From JBFFZF01 sp050732695 (GTDB taxonomy: Bacteria > Gemmatimonadota > Gemmatimonadetes > Longimicrobiales > RSA9), in NCBI GenBank assembly GCA_050732695.1, contig JBOHRL010000005.1, forward strand, positions 30,417 to 94,416: a stretch of 64,000 nucleotides of DNA. Direction: 5' to 3'. Position 1 is the first letter of the stretch. Each line of letters begins with the position of its first letter. Under the pieces are notes generated by a model, which saw only the letters and a list, made by a program, of their open reading frames with translations, ran no database searches and had not been told where the DNA came from. Below, piece after piece: positions 57,199-64,000 of the stretch. The position numbers and the translations under genes were made by a program.

Positions 57199-59082
57199 TC
57201 AAGTTGATGAAGTCGACGCCCCGGTATACGCGAAATTCTCCGCAGAAACCTCGACATTACGCGTACCAAGGGACAGATACGCTGCCATGGCGAGCGTGCT
57301 CACGATCGCCACGACGACCTTGAACGAGTAGCCGAGATCGTTGCGCGGCGAGATGAGGCCCTCGATGAGACCGGCGAAGACGAGGAACAGCGCGGCAGCC
57401 GCGAGCAGGCGGAGTGCGCGCCTGCCCTGGAGCACGAGCGCTTCACGCCGCGTGAATGGGCCGGGCAGAAGCATGCCTGCGGCGATGAGGAAGCCGCCGC
57501 CGGCAGCAATGCAGATGGCGGTCAGCTCGAAGGGGCCGTGCGCGGTGATGAAGTCGACAATCAACCGGGCCACGCCCTTCGTCGCGAACAATCCGATCGC
57601 GGCGCCAATGCCGATGCCGTTCAGTACCAGCAACAGGACCGTCACCGTGCCTGCGGTCAGGCCGGACGCGAATGCGAGGAACGTGACCTGCACGTTATTC
57701 CGCATGACGCTGGTCGCGATCAATGGCCGGGCGTACGCATCGACATCGATGTAGGACGCGTTGCCGGAACGGGCTCGCGCGGCGTCTGCTTCGGCACGAT
57801 CGATCATGCCGGCCGGCAGGAGCAGCTCGGCCGTCACGGGCTCGCGCACGACGGCGAGGAAGGCGGCAGCTCCGCTCCCGAAGAGGAGGACGGCGGCCGC
57901 AAGGATCGGCCAGGCCGACCTCCGTACTTCGGCGGGCACGGTTACCAGCAGGTACTGCCCGATTACACGCACTGCGACACGCTTCTGCCGGTACAGCAGG
58001 TTGTGGCCGCCGGCGACGAGCCGGCTCAGACGGAATACGGCATCCGTTTCGCGCCCGCGTGTGGCGGTGGCGAGGCGTGCCAGATCCGTCGCCACTTCAC
58101 GGTAGTCCGCCACGAATGACGCGACCTCTTCGCCCGACATGGACCGTAAGCCACGTTTCTGCGCGCCGGTGAGCCGGGCGGCAAACCTGCTCCAGCGTTC
58201 TTCGCCTTCGGCCAGGATCGCATGATGTTCTCTCGCCGCGCCCGTGACATCGCGACCGGCTATGCCTCTCGAACGTGTTGCCTGTTCCTGCTCGTAAAGA
58301 CCGCGCAGCGCGGCAACGGCATCGGCATCCTCCTGTAGATGCGCGCGGAACCGGCGCGTCAACTGTTCGGCCAGGACTCTGCTCCGCGACGGTTCGAGTG
58401 AATCGACGCGCGAAAGGAATCGCTCGAGAATCTCGAACTCATCGTCCCGCAAGGAGGCGGCAAGTGGAGCCGGCGCGGCATGCCCCGATTCTGGAGTCGC
58501 GATGGGAACGCGCGGGCGGGAGACCACTCGCTCGCGCACGACGAACGTGCCAGCCACATGGTCACCCGCGCGCTTGCCTGCCTTCGAGACAGCAACGGCT
58601 ACGATACCAACGAGGTACAGGATGCCCGGCTGCATGTCGAGAATGCGCGCAATGTTGCGCGCTGCCGATGCAGCGAACGAGACCGAGTAGCCACCGTCCT
58701 GGACCACGCGCAGTCCCAGCCACCGTTTGCCGGGCGTCTGTCCATCCCACATCGCTTCGAAGAGAACGTAATAGCCCCACTGAATGATGAATTGCAGGAG
58801 CAGGATCACGGCCAGAGCCCACGCGCCGGAGTGGCGCGCGAACAGCGAGGCCACGCCGGCCGGTGCGCCCAGCACAGGTGCAAGCAGGAACGAGTAGATC
58901 AGGAACAGCGAGAGGATCGCCGCCGTGATGAACGTATGATCGATGAGCGCCGCTGCGGCTCGCGAACCGATGCCCGCGACCGTATACGAGAAGACAACCT
59001 GCTCGGGCGTCTCGATCGCGATGACCTGATCGTAACCACGGGTAATCCGGGTATCCGTGGCCGAGTGCATACTGCGGGTCAT
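57199..59082 (-). CDS. RDD domain + stage II sporulation protein M (SpoIIM) fusion
   Basis: The 627-residue protein has an N-terminal RDD membrane domain (ETPEQVVFSYTVAGIGSRAA, VQWGYYVLFEAMWDGQTPGK and KRWLGLRVVQDGG; about 1-170). A long helical cytosolic middle region follows, then a C-terminal SpoIIM domain of six TMs (VLLLVLNGIGIGAAIGLF, FITAHGPFELTAICIAAGGG). In non-spore-formers such proteins sit beside MoxR/DUF58/DUF4129 genes, exactly the set encoded opposite on the plus strand. No sporulation is implied. The start could be ATG 59082 or 59070. Confidence 0.87.
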   Translation of the reverse strand: MTRSMHSATDTRITRGYDQVIAIETPEQVVFSYTVAGIGSRAAAALIDHTFITAAILSLFLIYSFLLAPVLGAPAGVASLFARHSGAWALAVILLLQFIIQWGYYVLFEAMWDGQTPGKRWLGLRVVQDGGYSVSFAASAARNIARILDMQPGILYLVGIVAVAVSKAGKRAGDHVAGTFVVRERVVSRPRVPIATPESGHAAPAPLAASLRDDEFEILERFLSRVDSLEPSRSRVLAEQLTRRFRAHLQEDADAVAALRGLYEQEQATRSRGIAGRDVTGAAREHHAILAEGEERWSRFAARLTGAQKRGLRSMSGEEVASFVADYREVATDLARLATATRGRETDAVFRLSRLVAGGHNLLYRQKRVAVRVIGQYLLVTVPAEVRRSAWPILAAAVLLFGSGAAAFLAVVREPVTAELLLPAGMIDRAEADAARARSGNASYIDVDAYARPLIATSVMRNNVQVTFLAFASGLTAGTVTVLLLVLNGIGIGAAIGLFATKGVARLIVDFITAHGPFELTAICIAAGGGFLIAAGMLLPGPFTRREALVLQGRRALRLLAAAALFLVFAGLIEGLISPRNDLGYSFKVVVAIVSTLAMAAYLSLGTRNVEVSAENFAYTGASTSST

Positions 59083-59170
59083 CGATTTCGCGTTACAGAG
59101 CAGCGGGCCGTCATGACCTCAAGGTGTCATGCGGCCCGTCGCTCTGCCAGATGACCCACGCGCGTCCAGC

Positions 59171-59839
59171 TTACCGGAGATCCTGCCGCGCCGAGAAGCT
59201 GGCCGCGCTCTCCCGCCCATCCTCGTCTTCGCGCCGGCTGCGGACTTCATGACTCTCGTGGCCATTGCGCCCATCGCGACCCACCAGCAGGCGCTCAGCC
59301 AGTGAGAGGGACGCACTCGGCAGCTCGGGTTGCAGAACCTTCTGCACCATGGACCCAAGTGCCACTGCCTGAAGCAGTCGCGCCCGGTCGTGCGCACCCG
59401 GATCTTCCGGCGCCAGTGCGCGCATCGCACCACCGAGAAGTTCCGCACCCTCGTCCACCGAACGACGGAGCGTCTCACCCGCGTCCGTTCCGCGCGCCGC
59501 TTCCGACAACAGATGCGCCTGGATCGAGACCCTTGCCGGATCGTCGATCACCGCCTGTTGACTGGCCAGATACGCGTCGATCGCAGCACGCGGGTCCGAT
59601 CCGTTATGGATCGCCGCTTCAGCCCGGCGATGCCGCTCGAGACCGAGCTGACCCAACGCTTCGATGATCGCTTCCTTCGATGGGAACCACGTATACACTG
59701 CGCCCGCGCTCAGGCCCGCCTCTCGACAGATCGTGCGCATCGTCGTCGCATGGAATCCCCGATCTGAAAAACATCGCGCGGCCGCGGCCAGGATCTGCTG
59801 CCGCCTGGCCTCCGCGCGCTCCGGTGTCAATCTCGGCAT
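59171..59839 (-). CDS. TetR/AcrR family transcriptional regulator
   Basis: The 222-residue protein has the TetR N-terminal HTH (RRQQILAAAARCFSDRGFHA, then TTMRTICREAGLSAGAVYTW, FPSKEAIIEALG). A ligand domain follows with conserved cores of the TetR_C family. The ATG at 59839 (MPRLTPERAEARR) is supported by this; the open frame upstream is Arg/Pro-rich. The tail after residue 195 is acidic and atypical. A perfect inverted repeat (60059-60086) about 220 bp upstream is a candidate operator. It probably regulates itself and/or unknown transporters. Confidence 0.87.
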   Translation of the reverse strand: MPRLTPERAEARRQQILAAAARCFSDRGFHATTMRTICREAGLSAGAVYTWFPSKEAIIEALGQLGLERHRRAEAAIHNGSDPRAAIDAYLASQQAVIDDPARVSIQAHLLSEAARGTDAGETLRRSVDEGAELLGGAMRALAPEDPGAHDRARLLQAVALGSMVQKVLQPELPSASLSLAERLLVGRDGRNGHESHEVRSRREDEDGRESAASFSARQDLR

Positions 59840-60058
59840 GCGTCCACCCCGGTTTGAGTCTGATTTCCCTGGCGCGGGCCTTTCCCTCGGCTCGCGCGTC
59901 CTGTTCCTCGGTACGTCCGGCTGCGACGGAGCGGGATGAGTTCGTCGCATACCTCACCTCGCCTGATGGCCACGCGGTGAACACACGCCTCTCGCGCGCC
60001 TCGACGAGCTGAAACATTTCATGAGCACGGACCGGGCCAATCCATTCGAGTCGTTCGC

Positions 60059-60086
60059 TTATCGTTCTTAAGATGTTATACGATAA
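60059..60086. promoter_or_regulatory. Perfect inverted repeat TTATCGT-N14-ACGATAA
   Basis: Seven-base arms (60059-60065 and 60080-60086) are separated by 14 bases in an AT-rich patch unlike its GC-rich surroundings. TetR-type regulators bind such sites, and the tetR gene starts 220 bp away. It also overlaps promoter-like hexamers, so it may be an operator over a promoter. The binding protein is not proven. Confidence 0.45.
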
Positions 60087-60229
60087 TGAGTTACTCTATC
60101 GAGCCAGACAGCCCTTCACGGAGCCCCCGGCGCCCATCGCGCCGGCCAGGTCATGACCGCGACGGCGGCCCGGGACCGCTCACGCGATGCGTGCCGGCAC
60201 AGGGTTTCGCGACGGGAGAGGCGAGAAGA

Positions 60230-60259
60230 TTGGGAAACCTCGTGCGGATGCGCTAAATT
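60230..60259 (+). promoter_or_regulatory. Candidate sigma-70-type promoter for infA
   Basis: TTGGGA (60230-60235) and TAAATT (60254-60259) match -35 and -10 hexamers at four of six positions each, with an 18-base spacer, 116 bp before the infA start. A small hairpin (CGAGGG/CCCTCG, 60271-60288) lies in the leader. Confidence 0.35.
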
Positions 60260-60375
60260 GGTGCGTTCTTCGAGGGGGATGTCCCTCGGCCCGTGTGTTC
60301 GCCCGTGGCGCGCATTCCGATGTGCTCGCTGCGGGCATTCGATTTCCGGATCAGCCAACAGTCGCGTGAGGAAGA

Positions 60376-60621
60376 ATGGCGAAGCAGGAAGCGATCGAGA
60401 TGGAAGGTGTGGTCAAGGAGGTTCTTCCGGATCGCAACTATCGAGTGCTGCTGGACAATGGCCACATCGTGCTCGCGTACGCGGCGGGCAAGATGTCGAA
60501 GTTCAAGATCCGGGTCCTTGTAGGCGACCGGGTCACCCTGCACATGTCTCCGTACGATCTTTCGCGTGGCCGGATCGTATACCGTCACAAGGCGGGCGAC
60601 GCGCGGCCGCAGTCATCGTAG
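60376..60621 (+). CDS. infA: Translation initiation factor IF-1
   Basis: The 81-residue protein is IF-1, which binds the ribosomal A site and assists IF-2 and IF-3. The S1/OB fold shows the family pattern MAKQEAIEMEGVVKEVLPDR, then LDNGHIVLAYAAGKM and ILVGDRVTLHMSPYDLSRGR with IVYRH. The ATG has GAGGAAGA upstream. Length slightly exceeds the 72 of E. coli through a short C-terminal extension (KAGDARPQSS). It stands alone here, away from the usual ribosomal-protein operon. Confidence 0.95.
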   Translation: MAKQEAIEMEGVVKEVLPDRNYRVLLDNGHIVLAYAAGKMSKFKIRVLVGDRVTLHMSPYDLSRGRIVYRHKAGDARPQSS

Positions 60622-60663
60622 GTCTCGCAAGTTGCAGGCTCGCACGGTATGAGTCCGCCGAGT

Positions 60664-61653
60664 TCAACGTTCTACCAACCTGAACTTGACAACGCGCGGG
60701 AATGGAAACGGTGTGGAAACAAAGACGTGCTTCCCATCTACTGTTGCGGCAACCCCTCGTACTTTTTCTTCGACGGGGACGATTGCTGAACCGAGATACT
60801 GCCCGTCGTTTGTAAAGACGTCCAGATAGTGCACGACATCGGTGATGCGGTCCCGTTCCCACGTGGCACGATGATAGAGGATTCCCAGGCGATCGTGTCC
60901 GAGCGGGACGGCGGTCCGCGTTCCTGTCGGACTTACCCGAATCGGCCCGGACGCGGTTTGACCCATGAATGGCCGCAGTTCGGGTTCACCGGGAACGCCT
61001 GATCACCAGGTCGTCCCAACGTGTCATAGACGACGGCTGCGTAGTTGCTGGAAGCGATCCTTCGCCCCAGCCATAGCCTTCCGTCGGCGCCGATCACGAC
61101 TGTCTTGAAAGGACCGTCCGATGGGAGGAATGAGCGCATGAACTCGCCTTCCGGTGAGAACACCGACACTCTCTGGCTTTCGTCCAGTACAAAGATCCGT
61201 CCGTCAAGCGCGACGGACAACGAACCGGGATTGTGGAACTCACCGGGTCCTTCTCCGGAACCACCCAATATGACTCGGCGCAAATTGCCTGCCGAATCAA
61301 AGACTGCAATCTTGCGGTAGTCGGCGTCCAGAACGTACAGATCGTCGGGTCCATGCAGCGCGATTGCAGCAATGTCGGACAGCATCGCTCCCCCAGGCCG
61401 GGGCCGATTCGCGGGATTGCGTGCGGGATGCGTCATCTTCGACACCGTAGTGTCTGACTTCGACGAGTCGGAAGTGAACAGCCGCTTGCTCCTGAGCGGA
61501 GCCCCCCTCTCTGGCGCCGGCAAGGAAGCCTGCCGCGGCAATCACGACACCTGCCAGAGGACGGCGACGCCGCGCACGATCTGGACTCGCTTCAGGTACG
61601 ACAATGCGGCCGAGAAGCGTCGTCCTCACGTACGACAGCGAGCGCGTCATCAT
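60664..61653 (-). pseudogene. Frameshifted 6-bladed beta-propeller gene with duplicated leader
   Basis: From ATG 61653 a leader MMTRSLSYVRTTLLG is followed by a signal-like hydrophobic run (GVVIAAAGFLAGAREG) and then VHFRLVEVRHYG. The propeller body continues in another frame: AAIALHGPDDLYVLDADYRK, VFDSAGNLRRVILGGSGEGP and DGRLWLGRRIASSNYAAVVY. Another shift near 60960 leads to GQTASGPIRVSPTGTRTAVP and VHYLDVFTNDGQYLGSAI to the stop at 60664. At least two frameshifts make it non-functional. The leader and its ribosome binding site are a copy of those of the Cys-rich peptide gene at 63369. Confidence 0.7.
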
Positions 61654-61711
61654 ACGAACCTCCAGTGCCGGTTCATGATCGCCAACCACCTCATCCCTGC
61701 TCATCATGCCG
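61608..61711. repeat. Leader block direct repeat, copy A
   Basis: About 104 bp nearly identical to 63324-63424 (roughly eight differences and a three-base gap). On the minus strand it contains about 45 bp of upstream DNA, GGAGG, an ATG-ATG start and the first 15 codons of the leader peptide. Confidence 0.85.
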
Positions 61712-61801
61712 TTGTACTGCCAGTCCAGCCGGCAATCATCGCAGCGGCGAATGCAGCGACGAAAATGGTGAGTGATACGCTCCAACCTCTCGTGAAGGCC
61801 T

Positions 61802-63052
61802 TCACGGCGCACCTCCAGGAAGATCGTAGATCACGACGCGGGTGTAGGCCAGCACGGAATCCTCGTCGATCCCAACGAGATGATCTTCGGTGGCCGCGAG
61901 GATTACTGCGAGGCCATCCACCAACCGCGTGCCTGAGCCATCCGCAACCGACAAGAGGAAGGCGCGGATCCCTTGGACAGGTTGAGCATAATTCATGGCC
62001 GGGTCGACCGGACCGAGGCGGGCAACCTGCGCCATGACAGTGCTGTCGGCAATGACGGTCAACGAAATCAGACGATCCGCGTCGTGCGACCCATCGGTTT
62101 CGACAAGAGGAGCGCCGTCAGCAGCAACGGACTCGACCACGGGGGTCGGAAGGAAATCTGGCAAACGTGCTGTCCAGCGAAGCTGCCCCAGCATGTCGTA
62201 CGCCTGGATGATCGGCATGTTATGGAAAGCCACTACGACGCCCGGCGGGTCATTGGAGCAAGCGATCGGGCCTTGCGACAACTGCTGTCTCACGATCGTA
62301 CCACCGTGGCGATAGCCTTCACCAAACGATCTCATGAGGCGTCCGCTTGAGGTCACGACGTGGACAATCGTTTGATCATCGGTGCGCCAGCCGCGGACGA
62401 CCAGATCGTCCCCGACGACGCACATGTCACGCGGTGACGGTATCATGCCGAGCGGGATCTGTGCGAGCATCGAGATCTCCGAGCCTCGATCGTCGAAGAC
62501 CTTGAGGCTGCCACGAGATGCCACAACGATCCGGCCGCTGTCCGTGACAGCGACTGCCACTGGATTCTGGAACTCTGTCGGTCCACTTCCACGACCACCG
62601 AACTTGCCGCGGAATTGTCCCGCCATTGTGAACCGCCGAATTTCATTGGCGTAGGAGTCGAGTACTCGAATGTCCCCGCCGACATCGATCGCCAGATCCT
62701 GGATACGCCCGAATACAGTCGGTTCAGCGCCGTCAAGCGTGCCGATCATTCCAATGGGGCTCGCTCGTGCGATCCGTTCCCGCATAGCGATAAGACGCTT
62801 GGCCTCACCAGACGTCGCGGTCCGGCTCTCTGCATCGCCCGGGGCCACCCACAACGCAAAGTCCCCGCTGCCCAGACGCGGGTGCGTATTCCGATCTGTG
62901 GCCGTATCACAGGCCGACGTGCCAGCAACAGCCAGTAACGAAGGGACAACGGCTGCCCGCAATGCGTTACCCAAGGCTGACAGCCGTCGTCCATGCGCTA
63001 CTGGATCATCGAAGGCCAAACGGCGACGGTGCGGGCGACAGCGAACGGTCAT
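61802..63052 (-). CDS. 6-bladed beta-propeller lipoprotein, paired with the Cys-rich peptide gene
   Basis: The 416-residue protein has a signal with Cys (AAVVPSLLAVAGTSAC near residue 45) and propeller blades: GRIQDLAIDVGGDIRVLDSY, IRRFTMAGQFRGKFGGRGSG, PTEFQNPVAVAVTDSGRIVV and LKVFDDRGSEISMLAQ. It is the same class as the gene at 36422. The start is uncertain: ATG 63052 lacks a good ribosome binding site. It lies 53 bp after the Cys-rich peptide stop, so it is probably expressed from the same message, by coupling or readthrough. A surface receptor, binder or processing partner for the peptide is possible, but that is inference. Confidence 0.75.
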   Translation of the reverse strand: MTVRCRPHRRRLAFDDPVAHGRRLSALGNALRAAVVPSLLAVAGTSACDTATDRNTHPRLGSGDFALWVAPGDAESRTATSGEAKRLIAMRERIARASPIGMIGTLDGAEPTVFGRIQDLAIDVGGDIRVLDSYANEIRRFTMAGQFRGKFGGRGSGPTEFQNPVAVAVTDSGRIVVASRGSLKVFDDRGSEISMLAQIPLGMIPSPRDMCVVGDDLVVRGWRTDDQTIVHVVTSSGRLMRSFGEGYRHGGTIVRQQLSQGPIACSNDPPGVVVAFHNMPIIQAYDMLGQLRWTARLPDFLPTPVVESVAADGAPLVETDGSHDADRLISLTVIADSTVMAQVARLGPVDPAMNYAQPVQGIRAFLLSVADGSGTRLVDGLAVILAATEDHLVGIDEDSVLAYTRVVIYDLPGGAP

Positions 63053-63105
63053 CGCAGTCCGCGACAACGAACGAAACAATGATGGCAGGGACGCACGCGG
63101 CCACC

Positions 63106-63369
63106 TCACTCGGGGCCGCACCCCTTCGTGCTGCACACTCCATGATCGACCGTGCATGTCGTGTTACCACCTGGATTATCGACGCAGATCCGGCTGCATG
63201 AGAACCACCCGCACACGGTATCGCACTCATCGTCCTCGCAAGCTTGTACCGCAGCCAGGTTCGATGGTGTAATTGCGCCGGCGGCCAGTAAGCCGGCTCC
63301 GACGCCAACTGAAGCAACAATCAGGCCGAGAAGCGTCATCCTCACGTACGACAGCGAGCGAGTCATCAT
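63106..63369 (-). CDS. Secreted eight-cysteine microprotein
   Basis: The 87-residue product starts at ATG 63369 behind GGAGG (spacing five). The N-terminus is a signal-like sequence (MMTRSLSYVR, then hydrophobic LLGLIVASVGVGAGLLAAG). The mature part of about 45 residues has eight cysteines at 44, 49, 53, 58, 62, 72, 79 and 84 and ends KGCGPE, fitting a disulfide-bonded exported peptide. AVQAC could alternatively be a weak lipobox. No bacteriocin, NVEALA or defensin family can be named. The gene heads a unit with the propeller lipoprotein, and its leader block is duplicated 1.7 kb away. Confidence 0.65.
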   Translation of the reverse strand: MMTRSLSYVRMTLLGLIVASVGVGAGLLAAGAITPSNLAAVQACEDDECDTVCGWFSCSRICVDNPGGNTTCTVDHGVCSTKGCGPE

Positions 63370-63424
63370 ACGAGCCTCCAGTGCCGGTTCATGATCGCCA
63401 CCGCATCCCCGCCTCATCATGCCG
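63324..63424. repeat. Leader block direct repeat, copy B
   Basis: Copy B of the block at 61608-61711. It covers the upstream DNA, ribosome binding site and first codons of the eight-cysteine peptide gene. The conserved part upstream of the start probably holds promoter and leader signals. Confidence 0.85.
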
Positions 63425-63882
63425 TATCGGTTATCGTGTCCGGCGATGCCGGCTACGCCATCCATTCAAGTACGAAGACGGGGCGAGATCCCTACTGGAC
63501 CACGTATGTTCGACCATTGTGCAAGTTACAGCCGTCGTTACTCGCCACCACGTCCGCCTTGCGGACCCGGCTCGCGGGGGCATCGTATTCCCTCCGCTCG
63601 CGACGAGGGAGATGCGCAGGCGGGTCGCGATCAGCATGGTAGTGATGCGCGGGGCGTTTGCGCCAGCGGAGTGGCTGCGTTCAACAGCCGTCGCAAGTCG
63701 CTTGACCAGCGCGCCCGGGTCGACGTAACTGCCATCGAGCGATTCTGTGGCCGCGGGGGAAGCGGCTGGTGGAGAATGTGCGATCTTCCAGCGGGCGTTG
63801 GACGAAGCTGTCGTGATTCAATGATGAACTGGCGTCGCATGGGCGAGCCTTCGCATTGGCCATCATGCAGCGTCGTCGCTGA
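63425..63882. other. Region upstream of the Cys-rich peptide gene, no confident gene
   Basis: No ORF here has family features. A plus-strand frame with FNSRRKSLDQRARVD and another with FQRALDEAVVIQ may be scraps of the ECF sigma factor whose region 4 follows at 63883, but they are in different frames and lack a region 2 signature. The divergent promoter of the peptide gene must lie near 63430. Confidence 0.35.
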
Positions 63883-64000
63883 CGCCTGCGGCATCTCCCG
63901 CCGAGATGCCGAGCCGTGATCCAGGCTCGAGCACTCGGATTGAGCTATGCAGAGATCGCTACGCGTCTTGGTATTTCGATGAAGACCGTCTGCTCCCACA
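63883..64000 (+). pseudogene. ECF sigma-factor region 4 fragment, cut by the window edge
   Basis: The frame open from 63883 to the edge reads LRHLPPRCRAVIQARALGLS then YAEIATRLGISMKTVCSH, the region 4 helix-turn-helix (L-P-x-x-R-...-G-L-S-Y-x-E-I-A-x-x-L-G-I-S) of ECF sigma factors. A stop immediately precedes it at 63880-63882, so no normal N-terminal part lies in this frame. It is either the end of a frameshifted sigma gene or continues beyond the window. Confidence 0.55.

Overview
The window is about two-thirds G+C, densely coded, and looks like the chromosome of an environmental, diderm (outer-membrane) bacterium. The gene repertoire best fits Gemmatimonadota or a close relative: an orphan MacB/FtsX-type (ADOP-like) permease, many lipoproteins, several 6-bladed beta-propellers, a B12-dependent class II ribonucleotide reductase, DUF2203, DUF3500 and isoquinoline-oxidoreductase-type molybdoenzymes. 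This taxonomic call is inference; no rRNA, tRNA or CRISPR array was found.

Layout. (1) 0.5-2.1 kb: a methyltransferase, then a leftward outer-membrane barrel/small lipoprotein pair. (2) 2.2-13.5 kb: a rightward envelope cluster with murQ, anmK and a nagZ-like GH3 enzyme (muropeptide recycling), a GT39-like membrane protein, an amidase lipoprotein and a large protein joining an HExxH protease-like domain, a PD40 propeller and a D15-like barrel, then DUF2203. (3) 13.7-18.8 kb: leftward amidohydrolase and amino-acid permease, divergent from the orphan ABC permease. (4) 19.0-25.5 kb: a tight four-gene operon of CheY-like regulator, membrane HEAT protein, processive GT2 synthase and hybrid histidine kinase with Hpt, which reads as a signal-controlled exopolysaccharide module. 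(5) 25.6-33.7 kb: lipoproteins, a decayed TIR gene, nrdJ behind a well-spaced pair of NrdR-like boxes, and DUF3500. (6) 34.0-41.5 kb: a fused MFS/spermidine-synthase-like protein, a propeller lipoprotein, DoxX, iorAB and rlpA.

(7) 41.5-49.0 kb is a gene graveyard: a broken propeller, an IS1380-type transposase remnant, a second broken propeller containing a palindromic element, a toxin-antitoxin-like pair with a frameshifted nucleotidyltransferase, and a multiply broken YtcJ-type amidohydrolase. An apparently intact secreted trypsin-like lipoprotein sits among them. (8) 49.1-59.8 kb: a second fused spermidine-synthase paralogue, an overlapping operon (membrane protein, DUF4129, DUF4350, MoxR ATPase, DUF58) facing an RDD-SpoIIM fusion, and a TetR regulator. 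(9) 60.4-64 kb: infA, then a leftward array in which a secreted eight-cysteine microprotein precedes a beta-propeller gene. The same leader block is duplicated in front of a second, frameshifted propeller. The right edge cuts through an ECF sigma-factor-like helix-turn-helix.

The strongest candidates for undescribed biology are the Cys-rich peptide/propeller array, the CheY-HEAT-GT2-hybrid kinase operon and the protease-propeller-barrel fusion.
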